Source: Pseudonocardia sp.
Lineage (GTDB): Bacteria; Actinomycetota; Actinomycetes; Mycobacteriales; Pseudonocardiaceae
Assembly (NCBI GenBank): GCA_030453005.1
Contig: JAKDLE010000222.1
Span: 1 to 5,617, forward strand
Reading direction: 5' to 3'
DNA length: 5,617 bases
Made by a program: the position numbers and the translations under genes. This document shows, piece by piece, positions 1 through 5,617 of the stretch (its first letter is position 1; each line of letters starts with the position of its first letter). Under the pieces are notes generated by a model, which had not been told where the DNA came from, ran no database searches, and saw only the letters and a program-made list of their open reading frames with translations.

Positions 1-38
1 GGGGCGGTGCCCAACGTCAGCTTCTCCAGCCCGGCCAT
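1..38 (-). CDS. N-terminal fragment, probable TIM-barrel sugar phosphate isomerase/epimerase (IolE/IolH-like)
   Basis: Immediately after iolA an ATG at 38..36 shares one base with the iolA stop (TGATG) and opens a frame to the window edge, reading MAGLEKLTLGTA and, from the cut codon, Pro. Starts of the type LTLGTAP, usually followed by DSWG, are known from xylose-isomerase-like TIM-barrel proteins (sugar phosphate isomerase/epimerase, IolE/IolH type) common in actinobacterial iol clusters. That continuation lies outside this window. Only 12 codons are visible, so the coding call rests on the stop/start overlap, matching the other junctions, plus this short resemblance. If right, it could be inosose dehydratase IolE or an accessory isomerase. 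No strong Shine-Dalgarno is visible before it, so coupling to iolA translation would be the likely way it is expressed. Confidence 0.55.
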   Translation of the reverse strand, partial: MAGLEKLTLGTA

Positions 39-1534
39 CAGGTGGCCGTCGGGAAGTGGTAGCCGGCCCCGCTCGGGCCCTGCGCCTGCGGCCAGCGGGA
101 GGTGACGACCTTGGCGCGGGTGTAGAAGGCGACGCCCTCGGGGCCGTGGATGTGCGAGCTGCCGAACAGGGAGTCCTTCCAGCCGCCGAACGAGTAGTAG
201 GCCATCGGCACCGGCACCGGCACGTTGATCCCGATCATGCCGACGTTCACGCCGCGCTGGAAGCGCCGCGCCGCCTCTCCGGAGGAGGTGAAGATCGCGG
301 TGCCGTTGCCGTAGGGGTTCGCGTTGACCAGTGCGATGGCCTCGTCCACCGAGTCGGCGCGCACGACCGCGAGCACCGGGCCGAATATCTCCTCACGGTA
401 GACGTCCATCTCCGTGGTGACACGGTCGAGCACGGTCGGGCCGACGAAGAAGCCGTCCTCGTGGCCGGGCACGGTGAGCTCGCGGCCGTCGACGGCGAGC
501 GTGGCGCCCTGCGCCGCACCGGTGCCGATCAGCCCGACGATGCGGTCGCGGGCGGCGGCGGTGATCACCGGCCCCATCTCGCTGTCCGCGTCGCGACCGG
601 GCCCGACCCTCGTGGCACGCGCCTTGGCGCTGACCGCCTCCACCAGCTCGTCGGCGGCGGACCCGACGGCGACGGCCGTGGAGATCGCCATGCAGCGCTC
701 GCCCGCCGAGCCGAACGCGGCCGAGACGAGGTGGTCCGAGGCGTAGTCGATCGAGGCGTCCGGGAGGATGATCGCGTGGTTCTTGGCCCCGCCGAGGGCC
801 TGTACGCGCTTGCCGTTCGCGGTGCCGCGCTCGTGGATGTAGCGGGCGATCGGCGTCGAGCCCACGAAGGAGACCGCTGCGACCCCCGAGTGGTCGAGCA
901 GCGCGTCGACCGACTCCTTGTCGCCGTGGACGACGTTGAAGACCCCGTCGGGCAGCCCGGCCTCGCTCCACAGCTCGGCGACCAGCGTCGACGCCGACGG
1001 GTCGCGCTCGCTGGGCTTGAGCACGAACGTGTTGCCGCACGCGATGGCCACCGGATGCATCCACATCGGCACCATGGCGGGGAAGTTGAACGGGGTGATG
1101 CCGGCACACACGCCCAGTGGTTGCCGGAAGGAGAACAGGTCGACGCCGCGGGAGACCTGGTCGGAGTACTCACCCTTGAGCAGCGTGGGGATGCCGCAGG
1201 CGTACTCGATGACCTCCATCCCGCGCTGCACCTCGCCGCGGGCGTCGGAGACGACCTTGCCGTGCTCGTCGGAGATGGCCTCGGCGATGTCCTGGGTGCG
1301 GGCGTTGACCAGCTCGCGGAACGCGAAGAGCACCTTCGTGCGCGCCGAGAGCGAGGACTGGCTCCAGGTCTCGAACGCGGTGGCCGCCGCCTGCACCGCG
1401 GTGTCGACGTCGGCGGCGCTCGCGAGCGCCACCTCCGCCTGCTGCGCCCCGGTGGCCGGGTTCCACACCGGCGACGTCCGGGTGGACGTGCCGGTGGCCT
1501 GCTTGCCGCCGATCCAGTGCGTGATGGTCCTCAA
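38..1534 (-). CDS. iolA: Methylmalonate-semialdehyde / malonate-semialdehyde dehydrogenase (CoA-acylating) IolA
   Basis: This 498-residue ALDH-superfamily enzyme oxidises malonate semialdehyde with NAD+ and CoA to acetyl-CoA and CO2, the last iol step; the same family also serves valine degradation (MmsA). Motifs in order: THWIGGK (5-11); Arg104 in the RGMEVIEYA segment, a likely substrate carboxylate ligand; ITPFNFPAM (146-154); LKPSERDP (172-179); SFVGSTPIA (222-230); QALGGAKNH (245-253); GSAGERCMA (275-283) with the catalytic Cys281 next to Arg280; and EEIFGPV (381-387). The usual ALDH general-base Glu of ELGGK is replaced by Ala246, as expected for CoA-dependent members that do not hydrolyse the thioester. 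The start is placed at TTG 1534..1532: the family begins a few residues before HWIGGK, the TTG shares TTGA with the iolD stop, and GGAAGGA lies 7 nt upstream. An in-frame ATG at 1657 would add 41 unlike residues and overlap iolD by 127 nt. The iolA symbol rests on the operon context. Confidence 0.95.
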   Translation of the reverse strand: MRTITHWIGGKQATGTSTRTSPVWNPATGAQQAEVALASAADVDTAVQAAATAFETWSQSSLSARTKVLFAFRELVNARTQDIAEAISDEHGKVVSDARGEVQRGMEVIEYACGIPTLLKGEYSDQVSRGVDLFSFRQPLGVCAGITPFNFPAMVPMWMHPVAIACGNTFVLKPSERDPSASTLVAELWSEAGLPDGVFNVVHGDKESVDALLDHSGVAAVSFVGSTPIARYIHERGTANGKRVQALGGAKNHAIILPDASIDYASDHLVSAAFGSAGERCMAISTAVAVGSAADELVEAVSAKARATRVGPGRDADSEMGPVITAAARDRIVGLIGTGAAQGATLAVDGRELTVPGHEDGFFVGPTVLDRVTTEMDVYREEIFGPVLAVVRADSVDEAIALVNANPYGNGTAIFTSSGEAARRFQRGVNVGMIGINVPVPVPMAYYSFGGWKDSLFGSSHIHGPEGVAFYTRAKVVTSRWPQAQGPSGAGYHFPTAT

Positions 1535-3396
1535 GAGCCGTTCCTTCCGATCGGTGGGCCCAGAAGTGGTCTCTGCTGCGCCTTGTGGGACTCGTAGGTC
1601 TTGCGGGCCTGCTGCGTGCTGTCCAGCGCGGAGACCTCGGCGACGGGCACGTCCCACCAGCTCTGCGACGACGGGACGGGCGCGAGCGGGTCGGTCTCGA
1701 TGTGGATCGCGGTGGTGCGGGTCGACGCGCGGGAGGTGGCGATCGCCGCGCGGAGCTCGGGGATGGTGCGCACCCGGATCACCTCCGCGCCCAGCGACGC
1801 GGCGTTGGCCGCCAGGTCGATCGGGAGCTTCCCGCCGTCGAGCATCCCGCTCGCGGTGTCGCGGTAGCGGTAACCGGTGCCGAAACGCTGTGATCCCAGC
1901 GACTCCGACAGCGCGCCGATCGAGGCGAACCCGTGGTTCTGCACGATGACGACGTTGAGCTTGATCCCCTCCGACACCGCGGTGACGATCTCGCTCGACA
2001 TCATCAGGTAGGAGCCGTCGCCGACGAGCGCCCAGACCTCACGATCAGGGGCGGCCATCTTCACTCCGAGCGCGCCCGCGATCTCGTAGCCCATGCAGGA
2101 GTAGGCGTACTCCACGTGGTACTGCTTCGCGTCCCGGGCGCGCCAGAGCATCTGCAGGTCACCGGGCATCGACCCGGCCGCCTGCACCACGACGTCGCGG
2201 GCGTCGATCTCCTCGTTGAGCGCGCCGAGCACCTCGGTCTGCGCGGGCAGCGGCCCATGGCCCAGAGTGAACGCCTCGTCGACGACGCGGTTCCACGCCG
2301 TCACGTCCCACGTGCTCGCGGCGCGGTACCCGGCCAGCGCGTCGGTCAGTGCGTCGAGGCCCTCGCGGGCGTCGGCGACGAGCGAGACGCCCGCGTGCTT
2401 GACGGCGTCGAGCCCGGCGACGTTGAGGTTGACGAACCGCACGTCCGGGTGCTGGAAGGCGGTGCGGGACGCGGTGGTGAAGTCGCTGTAGCGGGTGCCG
2501 ACCCCGATGATCACGTCGGCGTCGCGGGCCAGCGCGTTGGCCACCGGGGAGCCGGTGGAGCCGACCCCGCCCACGGCCAGCGGGTGGTCCCACAGCAGGG
2601 CCCCCTTGCCCGCCTGGGTGTCGGCGACGGGGATCCCGGTGGCCTCGGCGAAGCGGCGTAGCGCCTCGACGGCCTCGGAGTAGTGCACGCCACCACCCGC
2701 GACGATCAGCGGGTTGCGCGCGCTCCGGATCACCTCGACGGCACGGGCCAGCGCCGCGGGCTCCGGCTGCGGGCGCGGGATGTGCCACACGCGCCTGCCG
2801 AGCAGCTCGGAGGGCCAGTCGTGCGCCTCGGCCTGCACGTCCTGGGGGAGTGCGATCGTGACGGCGCCGGTCTGCGCGGGGTCGGTGAGCGCCCGCATCG
2901 CGCCCAGCAGCGCCGACGGGAGCTGCTCGGGCCGCCAGACCCGGTCGAAGAACACCGACAGCGGCCGGAACGCGTCGTTGACGCTGACGTCGTAGCCGCC
3001 CGGGGTCTCCAGCTCCTGCAGAACCGGGCTCGCCACCCGGGTGGCGAACACGTCGCTGGGCAGCAGCAGCACCGGGATGCGGTTGGTGGTGGCCAGCGCC
3101 GCGCCGGTGAGCATGTTCGTGGCGCCCGGCCCGATCGACGCCGTGCACGCCATGGCCTGGCGGCGGTTGCGCATGCGGGAGAAGCCGACGCTCGCGTGCA
3201 CCATGCCCTGCTCGTTGCGCGCGAGGTGGTACGGCATGAGGTCTGCCATCTCCAGCAGCGCCTGCCCGACGCCGGCCACGTTGCCGTGCCCGAAGATCCC
3301 GAAGCAGCCCGGGATCAGGCGCTGCAGGGTCCCGTCGCGCTCGCTGTACTGGTTGGCCAGGAACCGCACGAGCGCCTGGGCGACCGTCAGCCTCAT
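1531..3396 (-). CDS. iolD: 3D-(3,5/4)-trihydroxycyclohexane-1,2-dione hydrolase IolD (ThDP enzyme)
   Basis: This 621-residue thiamine-diphosphate enzyme hydrolytically opens the cyclohexanedione ring made from inosose, giving 5-deoxy-glucuronate for IolB. The three-domain acetolactate-synthase-like layout is clear. The PYR domain (about 1-190) has IFGHGNVAG (34-42) and the activating Glu62 in NEQGMVH, followed by SIGPGATNM (87-95). The middle domain (about 215-360) has LIVAGGGVHYS (230-240) and IIGVGTRYSDF (296-306). The PP domain (about 380-570) has the Mg/ThDP motif GDGSYLMM (459-466) ending at Asn487 in QNHGF, and MGYEIAGALG (435-444). WDVPVAEVS (581-589) is a typical IolD tail motif. The start is ATG 3396..3394 with GGAGGAG 5 nt upstream and an ATGA overlap with the iolB stop; the same frame stays open further upstream, but that is an out-of-frame reading of iolB. 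The last residues, GRNGS, lie beyond the usual homologous end and contain the iolA ribosome binding site. Confidence 0.97.
   Translation of the reverse strand: MRLTVAQALVRFLANQYSERDGTLQRLIPGCFGIFGHGNVAGVGQALLEMADLMPYHLARNEQGMVHASVGFSRMRNRRQAMACTASIGPGATNMLTGAALATTNRIPVLLLPSDVFATRVASPVLQELETPGGYDVSVNDAFRPLSVFFDRVWRPEQLPSALLGAMRALTDPAQTGAVTIALPQDVQAEAHDWPSELLGRRVWHIPRPQPEPAALARAVEVIRSARNPLIVAGGGVHYSEAVEALRRFAEATGIPVADTQAGKGALLWDHPLAVGGVGSTGSPVANALARDADVIIGVGTRYSDFTTASRTAFQHPDVRFVNLNVAGLDAVKHAGVSLVADAREGLDALTDALAGYRAASTWDVTAWNRVVDEAFTLGHGPLPAQTEVLGALNEEIDARDVVVQAAGSMPGDLQMLWRARDAKQYHVEYAYSCMGYEIAGALGVKMAAPDREVWALVGDGSYLMMSSEIVTAVSEGIKLNVVIVQNHGFASIGALSESLGSQRFGTGYRYRDTASGMLDGGKLPIDLAANAASLGAEVIRVRTIPELRAAIATSRASTRTTAIHIETDPLAPVPSSQSWWDVPVAEVSALDSTQQARKTYESHKAQQRPLLGPPIGRNGS
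1542..1548 (-). promoter_or_regulatory. Ribosome binding site of iolA, within the iolD 3' end
   Basis: GGAAGGA lies 7 nt before the TTG at 1534. In the iolD frame these bases encode part of the terminal Gly-Arg-Asn. The site supports the TTG start of iolA over the in-frame ATG at 1657. Confidence 0.7.
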
Positions 3397-4250
3397 GCCC
3401 TCTCCTCCGTCGTGGTCAGGGGCAGCCGGGGGTCGATCTCCTGGCCGTCCCAGGTGTCGCGGACCCAGGCGTGGGCCGGGTCGTCGCAGATCAGCCAGGC
3501 GCGCTCCGGGCTGGGACCCGCCATGACGTTGAGGTAGTAGAGGTCGTAGCCGGGCGCGGCCATCGACGGGCCGTGCCAGCCGTGCGGGATGAGGATCGTG
3601 TCGCCGGTGCGCACCTCGGCGCACACGTCGATCTCCCGGCCCGGCCCCGAGGAGTAGACGCGCTGGTAGCCGGGGCCGCCCTCGAAGTAGTAGACCTCCT
3701 CCAGCTGCGCCTCGCCCTCGCGCTGCTCGTCGTGCTTGTGCGGCGGGTAGGACGACCAGTTCGCGGACGGCGTGAGCACCTCCACGGCGATCAGCTTCTC
3801 GGCCTCGAACGTCTGCGGCGTGCAGAAGTTGTTGACCTGTCGGCTGGCCTGCCCGGCGCCGCGCAGCTCCACCCCGACGCCCTCGGCCGGCCCGTACCGG
3901 GCGGCCAGGCGACGGGTGGCGCGGGCGGCGGGCAGCGCGAAGCGTCCGCCGTCGACCGAGGACACGGTGACCTCGGCGTCGCGGGGGACGTAGGCGAAGT
4001 CGGTGACGCGGGAGAACACCGACGCGCGGCCGTCGAGGGCGAAGGACGACCCGTCGCACCCGACTGTGCACCCACCCGCGAGCGGCAGCACGACCATCTC
4101 GTCCCCGGCGGTGCTGAACGTGGCGCTGCCGCCTGCAGCCAGCTCCAGCACCCGCAGGCTGCTGTGGCCCCAACCGGCGGATTCCGGCGTCACGACCAGG
4201 GAGAACATCCCGTCGGCCGTCGTCCCGTGCGGGATCACGTGCGTGCTCAC
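3393..4250 (-). CDS. iolB: 5-deoxy-glucuronate isomerase IolB
   Basis: This 285-residue cupin-type enzyme isomerises 5-deoxy-D-glucuronate to 2-deoxy-5-keto-D-gluconate, feeding IolC. The KduI/IolB bicupin layout is visible. The degenerate N-terminal cupin spans roughly residues 15-110. The C-terminal cupin carries the metal site: SSYPPHKHD (166-174, His171 and His173), LEEVYYF (183-189, Glu184/185) and IPHGWHGP (221-228, with the final His). The family ending NVMAGP (241-246), followed by an Arg-x-Trp and DDPAHAW (256-262), is also present. NNFCTPQ (140-146) is typical of IolB. Length matches the family (about 270-300). The start is GTG 4250..4248, which shares a 4-nt GTGA overlap with the stop of the aldolase gene; GGTGGG lies 6 nt upstream. 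The stop overlaps the iolD ATG by 4 nt. No signal peptide or membrane segment is seen. All expected metal ligands are present, so it is probably active. Confidence 0.96.
   Translation of the reverse strand: MSTHVIPHGTTADGMFSLVVTPESAGWGHSSLRVLELAAGGSATFSTAGDEMVVLPLAGGCTVGCDGSSFALDGRASVFSRVTDFAYVPRDAEVTVSSVDGGRFALPAARATRRLAARYGPAEGVGVELRGAGQASRQVNNFCTPQTFEAEKLIAVEVLTPSANWSSYPPHKHDEQREGEAQLEEVYYFEGGPGYQRVYSSGPGREIDVCAEVRTGDTILIPHGWHGPSMAAPGYDLYYLNVMAGPSPERAWLICDDPAHAWVRDTWDGQEIDPRLPLTTTEERA
3402..3408 (-). promoter_or_regulatory. Strong ribosome binding site of iolD
   Basis: GGAGGAG lies 5 nt before ATG 3396, inside the last codons of iolB. It fixes the ATG start of iolD and rules out the long upstream extension of the same frame. 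Confidence 0.85.
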
Positions 4251-5122
4251 AGCAGACCCACCGCCGCGTCGACCGCGCAGGAGACGTCGTCGTCGGGGGG
4301 ATAGAGCAGCGAGCGGCCGATCACCAGGCCCTGCACGGTCGGCAGCGCGAGGGCCTTGCTCCAGCTCGCGAACGTGGCGTGCGGGTCGGTGGAGACCTCG
4401 CCGCCGAGGATGAGCGCGGGCAGCGTCGTGGCGTCCATCGCCCGCTCCATGTCCTCGACGATGGGCACCTTGAGCCAGGTGTGCGCCGACGTGCGGCCCA
4501 GGCCAGCGGCGACCGTCATCGCGCGGATCATGGCGTCGGCGGTGAGCTCGTTGCGGACGCGGCCGTCCACGCGGCGGGAGAGGAACGGCTCGACCATCGC
4601 CATCAGCCCGTGGTCGGCCAGCTCGCCGACGGCGTGGGCGCAGGCCGTCAACGTGGCGACCGTGGCCGGGTCGTCCGCGTCGATGCGGGTGAGCATCTTG
4701 CCGCCCTCGAAGCCCGACGCCGCGAGGGCCGCCGCGTCGTAGGCGGTGAACCGGTCGTCGATCTCGAACGCGGTTCCGGCGAGCCCGCCGCGGTTCATCG
4801 AGCCGACGACGACCTTGCCCTCCAGCGCGCCGAGCAGGAGCAGGTCCTCCAGCACGTCGGGGGTGCCGAGCACGCCGTTGACGCCGGGGTGGGACAGGGC
4901 GAGCACGAGCCGGTCCAGCAGGTCGGCGCGGTCGGCCATCGCGAACGGACGCTCACCCGCCCGCAGGGCCCCGCGGGCGGGGTGGTCGGCCGCGATCATC
5001 ATCAGCCTGCCGTGGCTGCCGAGCAGCGAGTCGGGCCTGCGGCGGCCCGCGGCGGCCTCGGCGACCGCGCCGGGGCGTCGGACGCGGGTGTCGACCAGGT
5101 GGCGGAGCTGGTCCTCACGCAC
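4247..5122 (-). CDS. LacD/DeoC-like (beta/alpha)8 aldolase of the iol operon (Cgl0159-type), candidate DKGP aldolase
   Basis: This 291-residue soluble protein resembles the actinobacterial iol-cluster proteins annotated as Cgl0159 family or deoxyribose-phosphate aldolase. Visible features fit a class I TIM-barrel aldolase: MMIAADHPARG (41-51), like the first strand of LacD/class I aldolases; GGKMLTRID (140-148); MVEPF (176-180); TWLKVPIVEDM (215-225), where Lys218 sits as the Schiff-base lysine does in LacD (KVEVP-type strand); LILGGEVS (237-244); and LVIGRSLLYP (265-274), a possible phosphate-binding end. From the pathway I infer that it splits DKGP, the IolC product, into DHAP and malonate semialdehyde, the job of class II IolJ in Bacillus. 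The start is GTG at 5122, chosen because AGGAGG lies 6 nt upstream; it overlaps the iolC stop by 8 nt (GTGCGTGA). The stop TGA 4249..4247 overlaps iolB. The fold call is good; the exact substrate is inference, and a role on another sugar phosphate remains possible. Confidence 0.85.
   Translation of the reverse strand: MREDQLRHLVDTRVRRPGAVAEAAAGRRRPDSLLGSHGRLMMIAADHPARGALRAGERPFAMADRADLLDRLVLALSHPGVNGVLGTPDVLEDLLLLGALEGKVVVGSMNRGGLAGTAFEIDDRFTAYDAAALAASGFEGGKMLTRIDADDPATVATLTACAHAVGELADHGLMAMVEPFLSRRVDGRVRNELTADAMIRAMTVAAGLGRTSAHTWLKVPIVEDMERAMDATTLPALILGGEVSTDPHATFASWSKALALPTVQGLVIGRSLLYPPDDDVSCAVDAAVGLL
4257..4262 (-). promoter_or_regulatory. Weak ribosome binding site of iolB
   Basis: GGTGGG lies 6 nt before the iolB GTG at 4250, within the last codons of the aldolase gene. 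The match to the anti-Shine-Dalgarno is only partial. With the GTGA overlap this suggests that iolB translation relies largely on ribosomes finishing the upstream gene. Confidence 0.5.
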
Positions 5123-5617
5123 GTACGGCCTCCTGCAGTCGGGCCTCGACCTCGTCGGTCGTCGGCATGGCGTCGGCGCAGGCGAGCCGCCCGGCCACGA
5201 TGGCGCCCGCGGTGTTGCCGAACCGCATGGCCCGCTCCAGGTCCCACCCGCAGAGCAGGGCGTGGCACAGCGCGCCGCCGAAGGCGTCGCCCGCTCCCAG
5301 CCCGTTGACCACCTCGACCGGCACCGGCGGCACCTCCACGACGTCGCGCCCGTCGGAGGCGAGCACGCCCGCGGGCCCCTGCTTGACCACGGCCAGCTCG
5401 ACGCCCGCGGTGTGCAGGGCCGAGATCGCGGCCCGGGGCTCGCGGGTCCCCACCGCGGTGTCGCACTCGTCGAGGTTCCCGACGGCGACGGTCGCGTGCG
5501 GCAGTGCCTCCTGCACGGCCGCCCGGGCCGCCCCGCGCGACGACCAGAACATCGGCCGGTAGTCGAGGTCGAGGACGGTGATCCCCCGCCTGCCCCGGGC
5601 GCGCAGCGCGGCGAGTG
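5115..5617 (-). CDS. iolC: 5-dehydro-2-deoxygluconokinase IolC, C-terminal part (5' end outside window)
   Basis: This is a PfkB/ribokinase-family sugar kinase that phosphorylates 2-deoxy-5-keto-D-gluconate (DKG) to DKGP with ATP in the cytoplasm. The reading frame is open to the window edge and gives 166 visible residues; it ends at TGA 5117..5115. Reading into the edge gives the stretch TVLDLDYRPMFW (visible residues 13-24), a hallmark of the IolC branch. Further on, VVKQGPAGV (75-83) is the usual PfkB segment, and NGLGAGDAF (104-112) is PfkB signature 2, with Asp110 as the expected catalytic base and the GAG forming the anion hole. About half of a normal ~320-residue kinase is missing, so the substrate-binding N-terminus cannot be judged. 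An internal ATG at 5552 lies inside the conserved DYRPMFW motif and is not the start. Its stop overlaps the next gene by 8 nt. The family call is firm from motif and operon context; the substrate is inferred from the neighbours. Confidence 0.93.
   Translation of the reverse strand, partial: LAALRARGRRGITVLDLDYRPMFWSSRGAARAAVQEALPHATVAVGNLDECDTAVGTREPRAAISALHTAGVELAVVKQGPAGVLASDGRDVVEVPPVPVEVVNGLGAGDAFGGALCHALLCGWDLERAMRFGNTAGAIVAGRLACADAMPTTDEVEARLQEAVRA
5129..5134 (-). promoter_or_regulatory. Ribosome binding site of the aldolase gene
   Basis: A perfect AGGAGG lies 6 nt before GTG 5122, inside the last codons of iolC. It decides the GTG start and shows that the gene can initiate by itself as well as by coupling to the 8-nt overlap with iolC. 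Confidence 0.85.

Noticed and set aside
206..223. Three exact tandem copies of CGGCAC
   Set aside because: They encode the VPVPVP stretch (residues 438-443) of IolA, a segment rich in Val/Ile and Pro in this enzyme family, so codon use in a conserved motif explains the repeat.
56..1597. Plus-strand open frame of 513 codons opposite iolA
   Set aside because: It is the GC-rich antisense shadow of iolA: rich in Arg, Gly, Ala, Val, His and Asp with no recognisable motif, and with no matching gene structure on that strand.
2683..3537. Plus-strand open frame of 284 codons opposite iolD and iolB
   Set aside because: It is a compositional shadow: it crosses a real gene junction on the other strand and shows no family motif.
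3397..4173. Upstream extension of the iolD frame to give an 880-residue protein
   Set aside because: The extra 259 residues are an Arg/Gly/Ala-rich out-of-frame reading of iolB. IolD homology starts at ATG 3396, which has a strong ribosome binding site.
1..5617. Possible novel defence, mobile or RNA-based system
   Set aside because: Every base belongs to a catabolic gene with a clear pathway role. No transposase, repeat array, tRNA, structured RNA, attachment site or shift in composition was seen by eye.

Overview
The window is a very GC-rich stretch with all genes on the minus strand. It looks like the interior of a myo-inositol catabolism (iol) operon from a high-GC actinobacterium. Base composition, frequent GTG/TTG starts and the presence of a stand-alone LacD-like aldolase beside iolC fit Actinomycetota (Streptomyces, Corynebacterium and Pseudonocardia-type clusters). 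Genus cannot be fixed from the sequence, although a Pseudonocardia-like organism is a reasonable guess.

Transcription runs from high to low coordinates. The genes in order are: the 3' part of iolC (5-dehydro-2-deoxygluconokinase, cut by the window end); a 291-residue (beta/alpha)8 aldolase-like protein of the kind annotated as the Cgl0159 family or 'deoxyribose-phosphate aldolase'; iolB (5-deoxy-glucuronate isomerase); iolD (ThDP-dependent trihydroxycyclohexanedione hydrolase); iolA (CoA-acylating methylmalonate/malonate-semialdehyde dehydrogenase); and the first 12 codons of another gene that begins like a TIM-barrel sugar phosphate isomerase/epimerase. Every junction is an overlap of 1 to 8 nt, so no intergenic DNA exists. 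I see no internal promoter, terminator, RNA gene, mobile element or CRISPR.

The products give the lower half of the inositol pathway. IolD opens the ring of the trione-type intermediate to 5-deoxy-glucuronate, and IolB isomerises this to 2-deoxy-5-keto-gluconate (DKG). IolC phosphorylates DKG to DKGP, an aldolase splits DKGP to DHAP plus malonate semialdehyde, and IolA turns the semialdehyde into acetyl-CoA. The aldolase step has no IolJ-type (class II) gene here; the protein between iolC and iolB is the natural candidate. The upper steps (inositol dehydrogenase IolG, inosose dehydratase IolE), transporter and regulator would lie outside the window, possibly starting with the gene cut at position 1.

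The window is mainly a well-known catabolic operon. The points worth a second look are the aldolase candidate, the fully overlapped gene chain, and the TTG start of iolA whose ribosome binding site is written into the end of iolD.
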